Positions 8,746-16,807 of a DNA stretch of 64,000 nt are shown piece after piece. How positions within the stretch are numbered: position 1 is the stretch's first letter; the number at the start of each line of letters is the position of its first letter. The translations under genes were made by a program, and so were the position numbers. The notes below the pieces were generated by a model. That model was not told where the DNA came from. It did no database searches and saw nothing but the letters and a program-made list of their open reading frames with translations. The DNA lies in NCBI RefSeq assembly GCF_029433515.1, contig NZ_JAQTIG010000001.1:558001-622000 (forward strand), read 5' to 3'. The stretch is from Lactobacillus sp. ESL0679 (lineage in GTDB: Bacteria; Bacillota; Bacilli; Lactobacillales; Lactobacillaceae).

Positions 8746-9459
8746 ATGAAAATAATTACCACAACCAACAATGTCCAAGGCGGCGTTGAAGCCTTCAAAA
8801 TTTTTAAGCATGAAATTGAAAATGGCGCTAAGGTGCTAGGACTTGCCACTGGCTCTACCCCAGTAACTTTATACCAAGAATTAGCAGCTAGTAGCCTTGA
8901 TACCAGTAACTTAATCAGCATTAACTTGGACGAATACGTCGGTTTAACTCCTGATAACGACCAAAGTTACCACTACTTTATGCAACAGCACCTCTTTGCT
9001 AAGAAGCCATTTAAGAAAACTTACATTCCTGATGGTATTAAGGCAATTAACGATCCTGAAGGCGCTGCTGTCGATTACGATAAAATCATTGCTGAAAATC
9101 CAATCGATGTGCAACTTTTAGGGATTGGTCAAAATGGTCACATTGCCTTTAACGAGCCTGGAACCTCTTTTGATTCAACCACTCATGAAGTAACATTAAC
9201 CGAAAACACAATCAAGGCAAATTCTCGTTTCTTCAGTAATATTGATGATGTACCAAAATCTGCTATTTGTATGGGCATTGCCAACATTATGTCAGCCAAG
9301 AAAATTGTAATTATGGCTTTTGGTGCTAACAAAGCTAAGGCAATTAAAGCAATGATTTCCGGACCTGTAATAGAAGACGTACCTGCATCTATCTTGCAAA
9401 AGCATCCTGACGTAACAGTGATTGTTGACTCAGCTGCTGCAAGTGAACTAAATAAATAA
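8746..9459 (+). CDS. nagB: Glucosamine-6-phosphate deaminase, 237 aa
   Basis: Converts glucosamine 6-phosphate to fructose 6-phosphate plus ammonia, feeding N-acetylglucosamine into glycolysis. Signature pieces are LGLATGSTP near 38, NLDEYVGL near 66 (catalytic Asp), [16 protein letters not shown] near 126-141 with the active-site His, and a C-terminal [14 protein letters not shown]. Length matches the short Firmicute NagB type without the allosteric C-terminal extension of E. coli. ATG 8746 follows TAGGAGGAGC. Single-gene unit with its own promoter/operator and terminator; nagA is not adjacent. Confidence 0.96.
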   Translation: MKIITTTNNVQGGVEAFKIFKHEIENGAKVLGLATGSTPVTLYQELAASSLDTSNLISINLDEYVGLTPDNDQSYHYFMQQHLFAKKPFKKTYIPDGIKAINDPEGAAVDYDKIIAENPIDVQLLGIGQNGHIAFNEPGTSFDSTTHEVTLTENTIKANSRFFSNIDDVPKSAICMGIANIMSAKKIVIMAFGANKAKAIKAMISGPVIEDVPASILQKHPDVTVIVDSAAASELNK

Positions 9460-9470
9460 TTCAAATTTAA

Positions 9471-9500
9471 CAAGCACTGTATTAATTACAGTGTTTTTTT
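9471..9500 (+). terminator. nagB terminator
   Basis: CACTGTA (9475-9481) pairs with TACAGTG (9487-9493), followed by seven T. Confidence 0.8.
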
Positions 9501-9527
9501 ATGCTCAAAATTGGATAAAAAATATAC

Positions 9528-9554
9528 TTATTGGTGCATATTATTAACCAATAA
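9528..9554. promoter_or_regulatory. Inverted repeat upstream of amaP
   Basis: TTATTGGT-11-ACCAATAA, two perfect 8-nt half-sites about 50 nt upstream of the Asp23-family operon. Spacing suits a dimeric regulator; the binding protein is unknown. Confidence 0.35.
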
Positions 9555-9602
9555 AATATTCAAGGTCTATGATAAGTTTAGCTACTCAAAGGACGTGATA
9601 AA

Positions 9603-10157
9603 TTGAAGCAAAGTAAAAAATGGCTATTAATATTATGTGCAATACTCCTATTGCCCTTGCCAGTCTATCTTTTATGGCAAAATTGTAACTTGTGGAAAAA
9701 ATATTTACAGCTGAAATTACCATCAATTGGTACCCTTAACCCAATATTTACTTGGTATTTAATTGCCATTAGCATCATTATGATTGTTATTTTAATTATT
9801 AGTTTGTTGATTTTGCTTTTTTGGCCAGTACAAAGCAGTTTTCACCTGATTCCAAAACAAAGTGGTCAAGTGAAAGTCACCAACAAAGCTGTTAATGGCT
9901 TTGTCTTAAGCTCACTAAAAAGCCTCCCTTACCTAAACAACGCTAAGGTTGATTCTAAATTAACTAAGCACCATATTAAAATTAGTGTGAGCGGTGATCT
10001 TGGAGCTGGAGAAAATGTCGCCAATTTACTTGAAGACTATCTTCAAAAAATAAAAGTTGATCTTAAGCAACTACTAGGAATTGAGCAGAAGCCAAAAATC
10101 AGAATTAAGTTTACTAACTATCACGATGGTGAAAAGCCTGAAAAGCGCGTTCAGTAA
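9603..10157 (+). CDS. amaP: Alkaline shock membrane-anchor protein AmaP, 184 aa
   Basis: AmaP recruits Asp23-family proteins to the membrane in Gram-positive bacteria. The start is TTG at 9603, preceded by AAAGGACG at good spacing. Two hydrophobic segments (about 7-25 and 50-75, the latter ending LLILLFWPV) form the anchor; the rest is soluble, with the DUF322-like stretch ending in ENVANLLEDYLQKIKVDLKQLLG. Next-door DUF2273 and Asp23 genes make the canonical amaP-DUF2273-asp23 operon, with gaps of 11 and 20 nt. Confidence 0.85.
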   Translation: MKQSKKWLLILCAILLLPLPVYLLWQNCNLWKKYLQLKLPSIGTLNPIFTWYLIAISIIMIVILIISLLILLFWPVQSSFHLIPKQSGQVKVTNKAVNGFVLSSLKSLPYLNNAKVDSKLTKHHIKISVSGDLGAGENVANLLEDYLQKIKVDLKQLLGIEQKPKIRIKFTNYHDGEKPEKRVQ

Positions 10158-10168
10158 AGGAGGTTAAA

Positions 10169-10348
10169 ATGAAAGACATCTTGCAAAATCACCTTCCAGA
10201 AATAAGTGGCGCGATCATTGGTCTACTTTTAGCTTTTTGTTTTTTGGGATTAGGCTTTTTTAAGACAATTTTTGTAATCGTAATGTTAATTTGTGGCCTA
10301 ATAGTCGGGCACTTTTGGCCAATACTCAAGAAGCTAATGAATAAGTAA
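10169..10348 (+). CDS. DUF2273 small membrane protein, 59 aa
   Basis: Translation from ATG 10169 after AAAGGAGG gives 59 residues starting MKDILQNHLP and ending PILKKLMNK. Two hydrophobic stretches (about 15-30 and 33-50) are split by FFK. Position between amaP and the Asp23 gene and this layout identify DUF2273, a small partner of the envelope-stress operon. Its exact function is not defined. Confidence 0.85.
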   Translation: MKDILQNHLPEISGAIIGLLLAFCFLGLGFFKTIFVIVMLICGLIVGHFWPILKKLMNK

Positions 10349-10368
10349 TTTATAAAGGAGATTTTAAC

Positions 10369-10854
10369 ATGGCACAAACAAATTCAAATCAAAAAATTAA
10401 AGGCGAGCTAAAATACGATTCTAAAGTAATCCAGAAAATTATTGGCATTGCCTTATCAGACATCAAAGGACTGTTAACTGTTGACGGCGGCTTTTTCTCT
10501 AATTTAACCGATAAAATTGTTAATAATAATGATGTTACGACTGGCGTTAATGTAGAAGTTGGTAAAACTCAAGTTGCCGTTGATATTGATATTGTTGCAG
10601 AATACGGCGTACAAATCACAAAATTATACGATCAAATCAAAGAGAAGATTTACAACAAAGTCAAAGAAATGACAGGGCTTGATACTGTTGAAGTTAACGT
10701 CACTGTTGTTGACATTAAAACTCAGGAACAACATCAAAAAGATTCTGTCAGCTTGCAAGATCGTATTACAGGTGTAACCAAAGATACTAAAGAAAAAATT
10801 GATGATCAAAAAGATAGTAAACAAACAGAAGCCAAAGAAGGCCGCGTAAAATAA
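10369..10854 (+). CDS. Asp23/Gls24 family envelope stress protein, 161 aa
   Basis: Cytoplasmic protein of the DUF322/Asp23 family, abundant in Gram-positive cells and tethered to the membrane by AmaP; loss in Staphylococcus triggers the cell-wall stress response. Family features: GELKYDSKVIQKIIGIALSD near 12, VDIDIVAEYGVQI near 66, YDQIKEKIYNKVKEMTGLD near 85 and VEVNVTVVDI. The last 45 residues are a highly charged Lys/Asp/Gln tail. RBS AAGGAG lies before ATG 10369. Last gene of the operon, closed by a terminator. Confidence 0.92.
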   Translation: MAQTNSNQKIKGELKYDSKVIQKIIGIALSDIKGLLTVDGGFFSNLTDKIVNNNDVTTGVNVEVGKTQVAVDIDIVAEYGVQITKLYDQIKEKIYNKVKEMTGLDTVEVNVTVVDIKTQEQHQKDSVSLQDRITGVTKDTKEKIDDQKDSKQTEAKEGRVK

Positions 10855-10872
10855 TTTACTTCTAACTAAGAA

Positions 10873-10902
10873 GGGCAGTGATTATATCACTGTCCTTTTT
10901 TT
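10873..10902 (+). terminator. Asp23 operon terminator
   Basis: GGGCAGTGAT (10873-10882) pairs with ATCACTGTCC (10886-10895), then seven T. A perfect Noc-site palindrome starts at the end of the T-run. Confidence 0.88.
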
Positions 10903-10918
10903 ATTTCCCGGGAAATAA
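10901..10918. promoter_or_regulatory. Candidate Noc-binding site 2 (perfect)
   Basis: TTATTTCCCGGGAAATAA, an 18-bp perfect palindrome whose core 10903-10916 equals the B. subtilis Noc consensus ATTTCCCGGGAAAT. It abuts the Asp23 terminator. Confidence 0.75.
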
Positions 10919-11007
10919 TTATTTAATTACAATAGTGCAATAATTCTCTGCTTGCTCTTTTAAAACAGTTTCACCATAATTTATTTATAAATATGGAGGA
11001 AAGAAAA

Positions 11008-11631
11008 ATGAAATTTGGTGAGCATTTAAAGCAGGCACGAATTACGCGTCATCTAACTCAAGAAGAGGTCGCCGAAAAGTTCTTCATTAGCAGACAAACA
11101 ATTTCTAGCTGGGAAAATGAAAAGACTTATCCTGACATGGCTAGTTTAATTAAACTAAGTGACTATTACCAGATTTCACTTGATACCCTCTTAAAGGAGG
11201 ATTCTGGTATGCGTGAATATCTAGAGAAAAAGAATGTTGCTCAAGAATTAAGGAATATCCAAAAATATTTAAGATTAATAGAATCAATAATATTAGTTGT
11301 TTGTTTAGCTGAGATACTTGATATTATTAAGCTTCATGGCTTTTTCCTACTGCTTATATTAATTCAAATTCCTTTAACAAAGGCTATTAGACATATCAAT
11401 AATTTTAACAAGTCAAATAATTTAGGGATCGAATCAAAGTATCACAGTTTCTTTAAAAAGCATAGTTGGCTAGGATATCTTGTTTTTTTAATACTGGCAA
11501 TGATGCAATTAGGCGTCAACCTATTACATGATCCAAAATCCGAGTATCTTACAGACATCATTGGAGAACTTATAGTAATACTAATATATTTTGGGCTTAT
11601 TTATAAACTTGAAAAAAAGCATAATTATTAA
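11008..11631 (+). CDS. XRE-family regulator with membrane domain, 207 aa
   Basis: Residues 1-66 are an XRE helix-turn-helix: LTQEEVAEKFFISRQTISSWENEKTYPD. A linker with YLEKKN precedes about four hydrophobic segments in the C-terminal half, so the protein is a membrane-bound DNA-binding regulator. ATG 11008 is chosen: the in-frame ATG at 10993 lies inside the ribosome site GGAGGAAAG, and the paralog at 12880 begins at the same residue. It is nearly identical to that paralog in the HTH domain but diverges in the membrane domain. First gene of an XRE-CPBP-XRE cassette. Confidence 0.85.
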   Translation: MKFGEHLKQARITRHLTQEEVAEKFFISRQTISSWENEKTYPDMASLIKLSDYYQISLDTLLKEDSGMREYLEKKNVAQELRNIQKYLRLIESIILVVCLAEILDIIKLHGFFLLLILIQIPLTKAIRHINNFNKSNNLGIESKYHSFFKKHSWLGYLVFLILAMMQLGVNLLHDPKSEYLTDIIGELIVILIYFGLIYKLEKKHNY

Positions 11632-11652
11632 TATTTAGAATCGAGATCAATC

Positions 11653-12867
11653 ATGTTTTCAAAGTCAACTATTAAAAAATGGCATTTTTGCCAAACGTTA
11701 TTCCAATTAATTATTTTATTAGGAATTCTTATTTTAGGACTTATTCGGCATCATTTTTTATTGTCACATAAAGCTGTGGCATCATGTGTATTTTTACTAA
11801 TTTTGATGATTTTTATCTGTTTACAATTTACATTATTAAAAAATGACCTCAATCCTAATAGTCACCTAGTGCAATTTAACAATTATTGGGAAAGTCTCAA
11901 CATCACATTTTCCCTACAACTTACACTCTATTTATTAATCAAACTACTAAGTAGATATCACATTCTAAACAGTACCTTTTGGATTGCATTATTTACCCTT
12001 TATTCACTTATCATGTACATTCCAATGGCTAAGCTTGCGCTATGTAAAGTCAAAAATGTTTGGGGTAGAATTTTATTTTTAGCCTTCATCATGTTTTCAC
12101 TTTTGCTATCTGCACCAGATACATTTATAGATGCTAAAAAGCCTGCACATTGGTTGCTAACTCTTAATCAGTCTGGATTTAGTGGTGCGATCATTTTTGC
12201 AATCATTATGTTAATTGTCATGCACGATTGGGGATTCCAAACGCCACACTTGCGAATTAGTAAACGAGCTTCAAAAACAATTATTGGAATTATCTTTTTG
12301 TTCATCATTGTTAGATGCTTATTTAATGGTTTCAATGTTAGTGAATCTTGGACAAGTATTTTAACTTCTTGGGATTTTCATTTAGCAAAATCTATAGCTA
12401 TTCCATTTTTTAATTCTCTTGAAGCTGGACTTGCTGAAGAATGGTTAATGCGTTTCTGTATTTTAAGTTTATTACTACGTTACTTCCAAAATTCTCACAG
12501 CCAAATTCTGTGGTCTGTTCTATGTGATGGCTTAATTTTTGGCTCATGGCATATAACAAATTTAGCTGCACAGTCTGCTTCTGCCACATTGGAGCAAATG
12601 CTTTTTGCTTGTTGCTCTGGATTTGTTTTTGCGGCAATTTATTTATATTCCGACTCTATCTTAATTAGCATAGGCTACCATGCACTATTTGATGCTGCAG
12701 CAGCTATCACAACAGGTTCCCTAATTATGTTTTCACCTTCCACTTTCGATTGGCAAATAACAATTTTCCTAGCAGTCATTGACATTATTTTTGCCTATTT
12801 CCTAATTTCTGGTTCCAGAAAAGATACAATTATATCCAACTTAAAACATAGGAAATTATACATTTAG
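11653..12867 (+). CDS. CPBP family intramembrane metalloprotease, 404 aa
   Basis: Polytopic membrane protein with about ten hydrophobic segments. The CPBP signature is near residue 258: GLAEEWLMRF (EExxxR), then FGSWHITNL with the motif-2 His and IGYHALFDA with the motif-3 His. Lactobacillar CPBP proteins beside small secreted peptides often give immunity or mature the peptide. Here it sits between two membrane-linked XRE regulators, 21 nt after the first and 12 nt before the second, and about 760 nt before a small secreted peptide. The function is inferred only from family and neighbours. Confidence 0.82.
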   Translation: MFSKSTIKKWHFCQTLFQLIILLGILILGLIRHHFLLSHKAVASCVFLLILMIFICLQFTLLKNDLNPNSHLVQFNNYWESLNITFSLQLTLYLLIKLLSRYHILNSTFWIALFTLYSLIMYIPMAKLALCKVKNVWGRILFLAFIMFSLLLSAPDTFIDAKKPAHWLLTLNQSGFSGAIIFAIIMLIVMHDWGFQTPHLRISKRASKTIIGIIFLFIIVRCLFNGFNVSESWTSILTSWDFHLAKSIAIPFFNSLEAGLAEEWLMRFCILSLLLRYFQNSHSQILWSVLCDGLIFGSWHITNLAAQSASATLEQMLFACCSGFVFAAIYLYSDSILISIGYHALFDAAAAITTGSLIMFSPSTFDWQITIFLAVIDIIFAYFLISGSRKDTIISNLKHRKLYI

Positions 12868-12879
12868 GAGATTAAAAAT

Positions 12880-13551
12880 ATGAAATTTGGTGAGCACTTG
12901 AAGCAGGCAAGAATTACGCATCATTTAACTCAAGAAGAAGTCGCTGAAAAATTCTTCATAAGCAGACAGACAATTTCTAGCTGGGAAAATGAAAAGACTT
13001 ATCCAGATATTGTTACACTAATTAAATTAAGCGACTTCTACCAAATCTCACTTGATACCCTATTGAAGGAGGACACAGGTATGAAAGAATATTTAGAAAA
13101 AAAGAATGTAATTACAAAATTAAAACCAATTAAGTGGTGTCTAACAGTAATTGGCCTGATATTAATTGCTTTTTGGTTAGTCAGCCTCAGTTACTCCAAC
13201 CTTTTCATTCTGTTAGCATTAGTAATCACGATTTTTGTCATCACAGCTTTAGCAAGACTAAATGAACTCGATCAAGCAAATTCTCTAAACTTAAAATATA
13301 ATTGGCAAAAATATTTTGATGAACATCCCAAAATTAATTATCTTGTTTTCACAATTATATTAATTTTAGCGATTAGCTTGATTATTTACCAACTTCAAAA
13401 TATTAATTTTAATAGTGCAACTATATCAGGCACATCCGAATCAGCAGGTGAAAACTTCGGCTATATCATAGGTTACGTCTTTGGCGATTTAACACATCGC
13501 CTACTATCTGTTGTACTTGTTATTGAACTTTATAAACAATGCGTTGAATAA
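12880..13551 (+). CDS. XRE-family regulator with membrane domain, 223 aa
   Basis: Paralog of the protein at 11008: the first 80 residues are almost the same (MKFGEHLKQARIT, then the same HTH and YLEKKN linker), while the membrane half differs and carries about four hydrophobic segments. AGGAG lies before ATG 12880. The shared N-terminus suggests both bind the same operator but sense different inputs, or that the DNA-binding part has been homogenised. It closes the cassette; the next gene has its own -10 sequence. Confidence 0.85.
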   Translation: MKFGEHLKQARITHHLTQEEVAEKFFISRQTISSWENEKTYPDIVTLIKLSDFYQISLDTLLKEDTGMKEYLEKKNVITKLKPIKWCLTVIGLILIAFWLVSLSYSNLFILLALVITIFVITALARLNELDQANSLNLKYNWQKYFDEHPKINYLVFTIILILAISLIIYQLQNINFNSATISGTSESAGENFGYIIGYVFGDLTHRLLSVVLVIELYKQCVE

Positions 13552-13626
13552 ATTTATTTTAATAAATACACGATGTTTTATGCATGGCAAGCTATAATAA
13601 AAGAAAAAATATTAGGAGGTTACTCT

Positions 13627-13866
13627 ATGAAATTAACTAAAAAAACGATGCTAGTATCAACTAGCATTAGTCTTGTTACTAGTTTTGGCATTGGCAGGCT
13701 TAATCCCTTGCATTCCACCAATGCAGACACAGAAAATAACTACCATGACAATACAGCTTATTGCAACTATCATAATCATTATAAAGACTCATCATACTGC
13801 TATAATCAGCGTAGTGCACATCGCGTAAATTCTAGTAATTACCGTTGTTCTAATGGTTGTTGGTAA
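13627..13866 (+). CDS. Small secreted Cys/His/Tyr-rich peptide, 79 aa
   Basis: I do not recognise this peptide. ATG 13627 follows TAGGAGGT. The N-terminus MKLTKKTMLVSTSISLVTS is a Sec-type signal sequence, with a plausible cleavage after STNA near residue 33. The remaining 46 or so residues are polar and contain four Cys (AYC, SYC, YRC and the terminal CSNGCW), four His including YHNHY, and about seven Tyr. That fits an exported disulfide-bonded or metal-binding peptide, possibly a bacteriocin or signal. No double-glycine leader is present. A TATAAT lies at about 13594 and a terminator follows. Confidence 0.65.
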   Translation: MKLTKKTMLVSTSISLVTSFGIGRLNPLHSTNADTENNYHDNTAYCNYHNHYKDSSYCYNQRSAHRVNSSNYRCSNGCW

Positions 13867-13875
13867 TTTATAAAA

Positions 13876-13904
13876 AGCTTAGCAAATTTTGCTAAGCTAT
13901 TTTT
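13876..13904 (+). terminator. Terminator after secreted peptide
   Basis: AGCTTAGC (13876-13883) pairs with GCTAAGCT (13891-13898), extended by A-T pairs, then a short T-run. The first T of a parS-like site overlaps the end. Confidence 0.85.
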
Positions 13905-13919
13905 GTTACATGTGAAACA
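13904..13919. promoter_or_regulatory. Candidate parS site 2
   Basis: TGTTACATGTGAAACA matches parS TGTTNCACGTGAAACA with one mismatch (central C to T). It lies directly after a terminator. Confidence 0.75.
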
Positions 13920-13976
13920 ACAGTTAACTAATTGACAAAATTACCTATCATCTAGTACTAGATTTACACTTTTTTA

Positions 13977-14006
13977 TTGTCAAGCATCTAACAAGTACGA
14001 TATAAT
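13977..14006 (+). promoter_or_regulatory. Promoter of secreted protein gene
   Basis: TTGTCA (13977-13982), 18-nt spacer, TATAAT (14001-14006), 50 nt before the start codon at 14056. Confidence 0.7.
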
Positions 14007-14055
14007 TATATTGAAAAAATAAATATTTTATTATCAAACATAGGGAGCTTATACT

Positions 14056-14715
14056 ATGAACAAAATTACAAAAGTTTTAGGCTTATCAGTTGCAGCATTA
14101 AGCCTTGCAGGTGGTATTTTTACCACAAACGAAGTTAATGCCAAAACTACTAAAACACTCATTACTAATAAAAAAGCTGTTAAAAAGACCTCTAAGAAGA
14201 AAGCCAAGGGTACGAAATATGGCTTCAAAAAAGCTTTTGTCTTCTCAAAAGACTTACAAGGTAAATGGTACAGTAACAACAATTTGACCCCTGACCCACT
14301 TGAAATTGGCAAATCAACGTTAGTTCTTCCATATACTGGTAAAAAGGCTAAAGCCGTAGTCATCGGCAAGGTTAAGGGAACTAACAAATACACATGGCAA
14401 ATGAGTGGTAATTGGAAGTTAAAGCACGCTAAAGCTTTTGCTAACGTAATGCGCGGCTCATATAAGACCATTGATAAGACTAAATGGACGATTCTTAGTC
14501 CAGTCGACGAAAAGTCAGTTACTTCTGGCTTTGCTTATACTGTCAAGGATGAAAAGATTGACGATAAGACTGGCGAAACCATCAAAGTTGTTTTTGAAGC
14601 AAGACCTGATGATGGTAAGGTAATCAACCAATACTTTACAAGTAAGGATTTAGCTAATAAGTATACTGCAACTAAGTTTGCTGACATGACTTATTCAGAC
14701 ATCAACCCAAGATAA
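14056..14715 (+). CDS. Secreted basic protein of unknown function, 219 aa
   Basis: The N-terminus MNKITKVLGLSVAALSLAGG is a Sec signal peptide with likely cleavage after EVNA near residue 30. A Lys-rich segment follows (KKAVKKTSKKKAKG), then a domain with FSKDLQGKWYSNNNL near 57 and repeated lysine/threonine-rich strands. No LPXTG anchor or SLAP domain is visible. Strong basic charge suggests retention at the cell wall. RBS TAGGGAG precedes ATG 14056. Monocistronic with its own promoter and terminator; I do not know the family. Confidence 0.75.
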   Translation: MNKITKVLGLSVAALSLAGGIFTTNEVNAKTTKTLITNKKAVKKTSKKKAKGTKYGFKKAFVFSKDLQGKWYSNNNLTPDPLEIGKSTLVLPYTGKKAKAVVIGKVKGTNKYTWQMSGNWKLKHAKAFANVMRGSYKTIDKTKWTILSPVDEKSVTSGFAYTVKDEKIDDKTGETIKVVFEARPDDGKVINQYFTSKDLANKYTATKFADMTYSDINPR

Positions 14716-14730
14716 GATTATTTTTAATAA

Positions 14731-14765
14731 AAAAACGAGTAAGGAAATTTTCTTACTCGTTTTTT
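14731..14765 (+). terminator. Terminator after secreted protein
   Basis: AAAAACGAGTAAG (14731-14743) pairs with CTTACTCGTTTTT (14752-14764). A parS-like site begins two bases later. Confidence 0.88.
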
Positions 14766-14766
14766 G

Positions 14767-14782
14767 TGTTTCACATGTAACA
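14767..14782. promoter_or_regulatory. Candidate parS site 3
   Basis: TGTTTCACATGTAACA; its reverse complement is identical to site 2 at 13904, so one mismatch to consensus in that orientation. It follows a terminator directly. Confidence 0.75.
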
Positions 14783-14962
14783 TTTATTGCAAAGCAATAT
14801 ACTATATAAGAATACATTTTTAACAAATTAAATTTTTTTGCTCTTCAATATACAAAATCACTTGACAATCATGTAACCATTTTAATTAACTTTTTCCTTG
14901 TTTTACCCCTACATCTCGTATTAAACTTATTAAGTATCAATATGTTGTATTTAAGAAAGAAC

Positions 14963-15613
14963 GTGATTCAAGTTATTGTTTTAAGCGGGCCAATTGGAGC
15001 CGGTAAATCCAGTTTAACCAGTATTTTAGCTGAACATCTAGGTACTCAAGCCTTCTATGAGGGAGTTGACAGCAATCCTGTTCTTCCCCTGTACTACAAG
15101 GACATGAAGCGATATACGTTTTTGCTCAATATTTACTTGCTCAACCATCGGATAGCACAGATTAATCAAGCAGTTAAAGAGAAAAACAGTGTTTCAGACC
15201 GTTCAATCTATGAAGATGCTCTCTTTTTCAAAATGAACGCAGACAGTAATGTCGCTGATCCAACAGAATTTAAGATTTACGACGGCTTGCTCGAAAACAT
15301 GATGGAAGATACTCCTGGTAATCCAAGTAAAAAGCCGGATCTACTCATTTACATTCATGTGTCGCTAGAAACAATGCTTAAACGCATTAAAAAGCGCGGT
15401 CGCTCTTATGAACAAATCAGTGCAGATCCTAGTTTAAAGGACTACTATGCACGCCTGATTCGCTACTATGAGCCATGGTATGAAAATTACAATGCATCAC
15501 CTAAAATAGCAATTGACGGCGATAAATTTGATTTCATTACTGATGAAAATGCTAAAAAAGAAGTTTTGTGGCAAATTGATGACAAATTGCGCGAACTAGG
15601 TAATTTAAAATAA
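14963..15613 (+). CDS. Deoxyadenosine kinase, 216 aa
   Basis: Salvage enzyme phosphorylating deoxyadenosine, the dAK half of the dAK/dGK pair described in Lactobacillus acidophilus. Motifs: P-loop GPIGAGKSS near residue 10, [11 protein letters not shown] near 77, and the arginine-rich lid [12 protein letters not shown] near 136. I chose GTG 14963 because the surrounding sequence (AAGAA-GAACGTGAT) parallels that of the second gene; an in-frame ATG at 14942 would add seven residues. Ten-nt gap to dGK, so the two are one operon. The assignment of dAK rather than dGK rests on gene order and similarity to the known pair. Confidence 0.85.
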   Translation: MIQVIVLSGPIGAGKSSLTSILAEHLGTQAFYEGVDSNPVLPLYYKDMKRYTFLLNIYLLNHRIAQINQAVKEKNSVSDRSIYEDALFFKMNADSNVADPTEFKIYDGLLENMMEDTPGNPSKKPDLLIYIHVSLETMLKRIKKRGRSYEQISADPSLKDYYARLIRYYEPWYENYNASPKIAIDGDKFDFITDENAKKEVLWQIDDKLRELGNLK

Positions 15614-15625
15614 AGAAGGAACGTG

Positions 15626-16309
15626 ATGACAGTTATTGTTTTAAGCGGGCCAATTGGAGCCGGTAAATCCAGTCTAACCAGTATTTTAGCAGATTATTTA
15701 GGTACTAAGCCATTCTATGAAAGCGTCGATAACAACCCTGTTTTGCCGCTTTTTTACGCTGATCCTAAAAAATACGCCTTTTTATTACAAGTATTTTTCC
15801 TAAATACACGTTTTCGCAGTATCAAAGATGCTTTAACAGAAGACAACAATGTTCTAGATCGTTCGATTTATGAAGATGCCCTCTTCTTCCAAATGAATGC
15901 TGACATTGGTCGGGCAACTCAGGAAGAAGTAGACACTTATTATGAATTACTAAACAACATGATGAGTGAACTTACCCACATGCCAAAGAAGAATCCTGAC
16001 TTGTTAGTTCACATCAATGTTTCTTATGACACAATGATCAAACGAATTCAAAAGCGTGGTCGTCCCTACGAGCAACTTAGTTACGACGCAACCCTTGAAG
16101 ACTATTACAAACGGCTGTTGCGTTACTACAAGCCGTGGTATGACAAGTACGATTACTCACCTAAGATGGAAATTGATGGTGATGCTCTTGACTTTATGAC
16201 CGATGAGCAAGCTCGGGCAACAGTTTTAGATCAGATTGTTGCCAAATTAAAAGAAGTCGGCAAATTACCTGAGTCCTGGGATAAGCCAACTGACATTAAG
16301 ATTTCTTAA
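15626..16309 (+). CDS. Deoxyguanosine kinase, 227 aa
   Basis: Second half of the tandem salvage-kinase pair, phosphorylating deoxyguanosine. P-loop GPIGAGKSS near residue 8, [16 protein letters not shown] near 74, lid KRIQKRGRPYEQ near 139. The N-terminal coding sequence is almost identical in DNA to that of dAK, while the rest of the protein is clearly diverged. GTG 15623 and ATG 15626 are adjacent; ATG starts MTVIVLSG as in the known L. acidophilus dGK, with GAAGGA upstream. Confidence 0.85.
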   Translation: MTVIVLSGPIGAGKSSLTSILADYLGTKPFYESVDNNPVLPLFYADPKKYAFLLQVFFLNTRFRSIKDALTEDNNVLDRSIYEDALFFQMNADIGRATQEEVDTYYELLNNMMSELTHMPKKNPDLLVHINVSYDTMIKRIQKRGRPYEQLSYDATLEDYYKRLLRYYKPWYDKYDYSPKMEIDGDALDFMTDEQARATVLDQIVAKLKEVGKLPESWDKPTDIKIS

Positions 16310-16328
16310 TAACTTTGATCATAACTAC

Positions 16329-16356
16329 TTGACTTATCAAATTAAGTGATTATAAT
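16329..16356 (+). promoter_or_regulatory. Promoter of T-box operon
   Basis: TTGACT (16329-16334), 16-nt spacer, TATAAT (16351-16356); transcription would start near 16363, just before T-box Stem I. Confidence 0.75.
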
Positions 16357-16362
16357 TAAAGC

Positions 16363-16635
16363 AAAATTAAAAAGGTTATGAGCAGACTAGTAGTATTTAG
16401 GGCTTACCAGAGAGTGTCAGTTGCTGTAAAGACATAAAGTGCCTAGTATGAATCACACCTGCGAACCGTTTTTCTAAATAATGTAAGAAATTCCGGCGGT
16501 GCCGTTATCACTACAGTTTTTCATTCTTGTTAAACTGACCGAGGTTATTTATGTGAGTAAATAGCAAATTAAGGTGGAATCGCGTTAAGTCGTCCTTTTA
16601 GATAGAAATTATCCAAAAGGACGGCTTTTTTCTTA
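16363..16635 (+). ncRNA. T-box riboswitch, probable histidine specifier
   Basis: Complete T-box leader. Stem I spans 16374-16467 (GGTT/AACC and GCAG/CTGC at its base), with an AGTA loop-E motif near 16389, AGAGAG at 16409-16414 and the specifier loop GAA-T-CAC-A with CAC at 16454-16456. In the glyQS T-box the codon follows GAA by one base, so CAC (His) is the best reading. A Stem IIA/B-like CCGTTATC (near 16502) and GAG follow. The T-box proper AAGGTGGAATCGCG is at 16571-16584. The terminator stem CGTCCTTTT (16591-16599) pairs with AAAAGGACG (16615-16623). Uncharged tRNA-His would prevent termination and raise transporter expression. Confidence 0.88.
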
Positions 16636-16639
16636 CAAA

Positions 16640-16790
16640 TTAAGAAATTCCGGTAGTCCCGTTATCACTACAGTTATATTGCAGATGCAGTATTTAACTG
16701 ATTGAGACTGTTTGCGTGAGTAAACAGTAAATTGAGGTGGAACCACGATTAAACGTCCTCTTAGACCAACGTCTAAGGGGACGTTTTTAT
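16640..16790 (+). ncRNA. Second, partial T-box unit lacking Stem I
   Basis: Duplicate of the distal half of the T-box above. AAGAAATTCCGG and CCGTTATCACTACAGTT recur almost unchanged, then a GTGAGTAAA stretch, the T-box GAGGTGGAACCACG (16733-16746) and a terminator AAACGTCC-CTTAGAC (16751-16766) / GTCTAAG-GGACGTTT (16771-16786). No second Stem I or specifier codon fits in the 20 nt or so after the first terminator. The tRNA acceptor end could still pair with TGGAA, but codon recognition would have to come from the first unit or be absent. Confidence 0.75.
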
Positions 16791-16807
16791 TATATAAGGA
16801 GAATACC

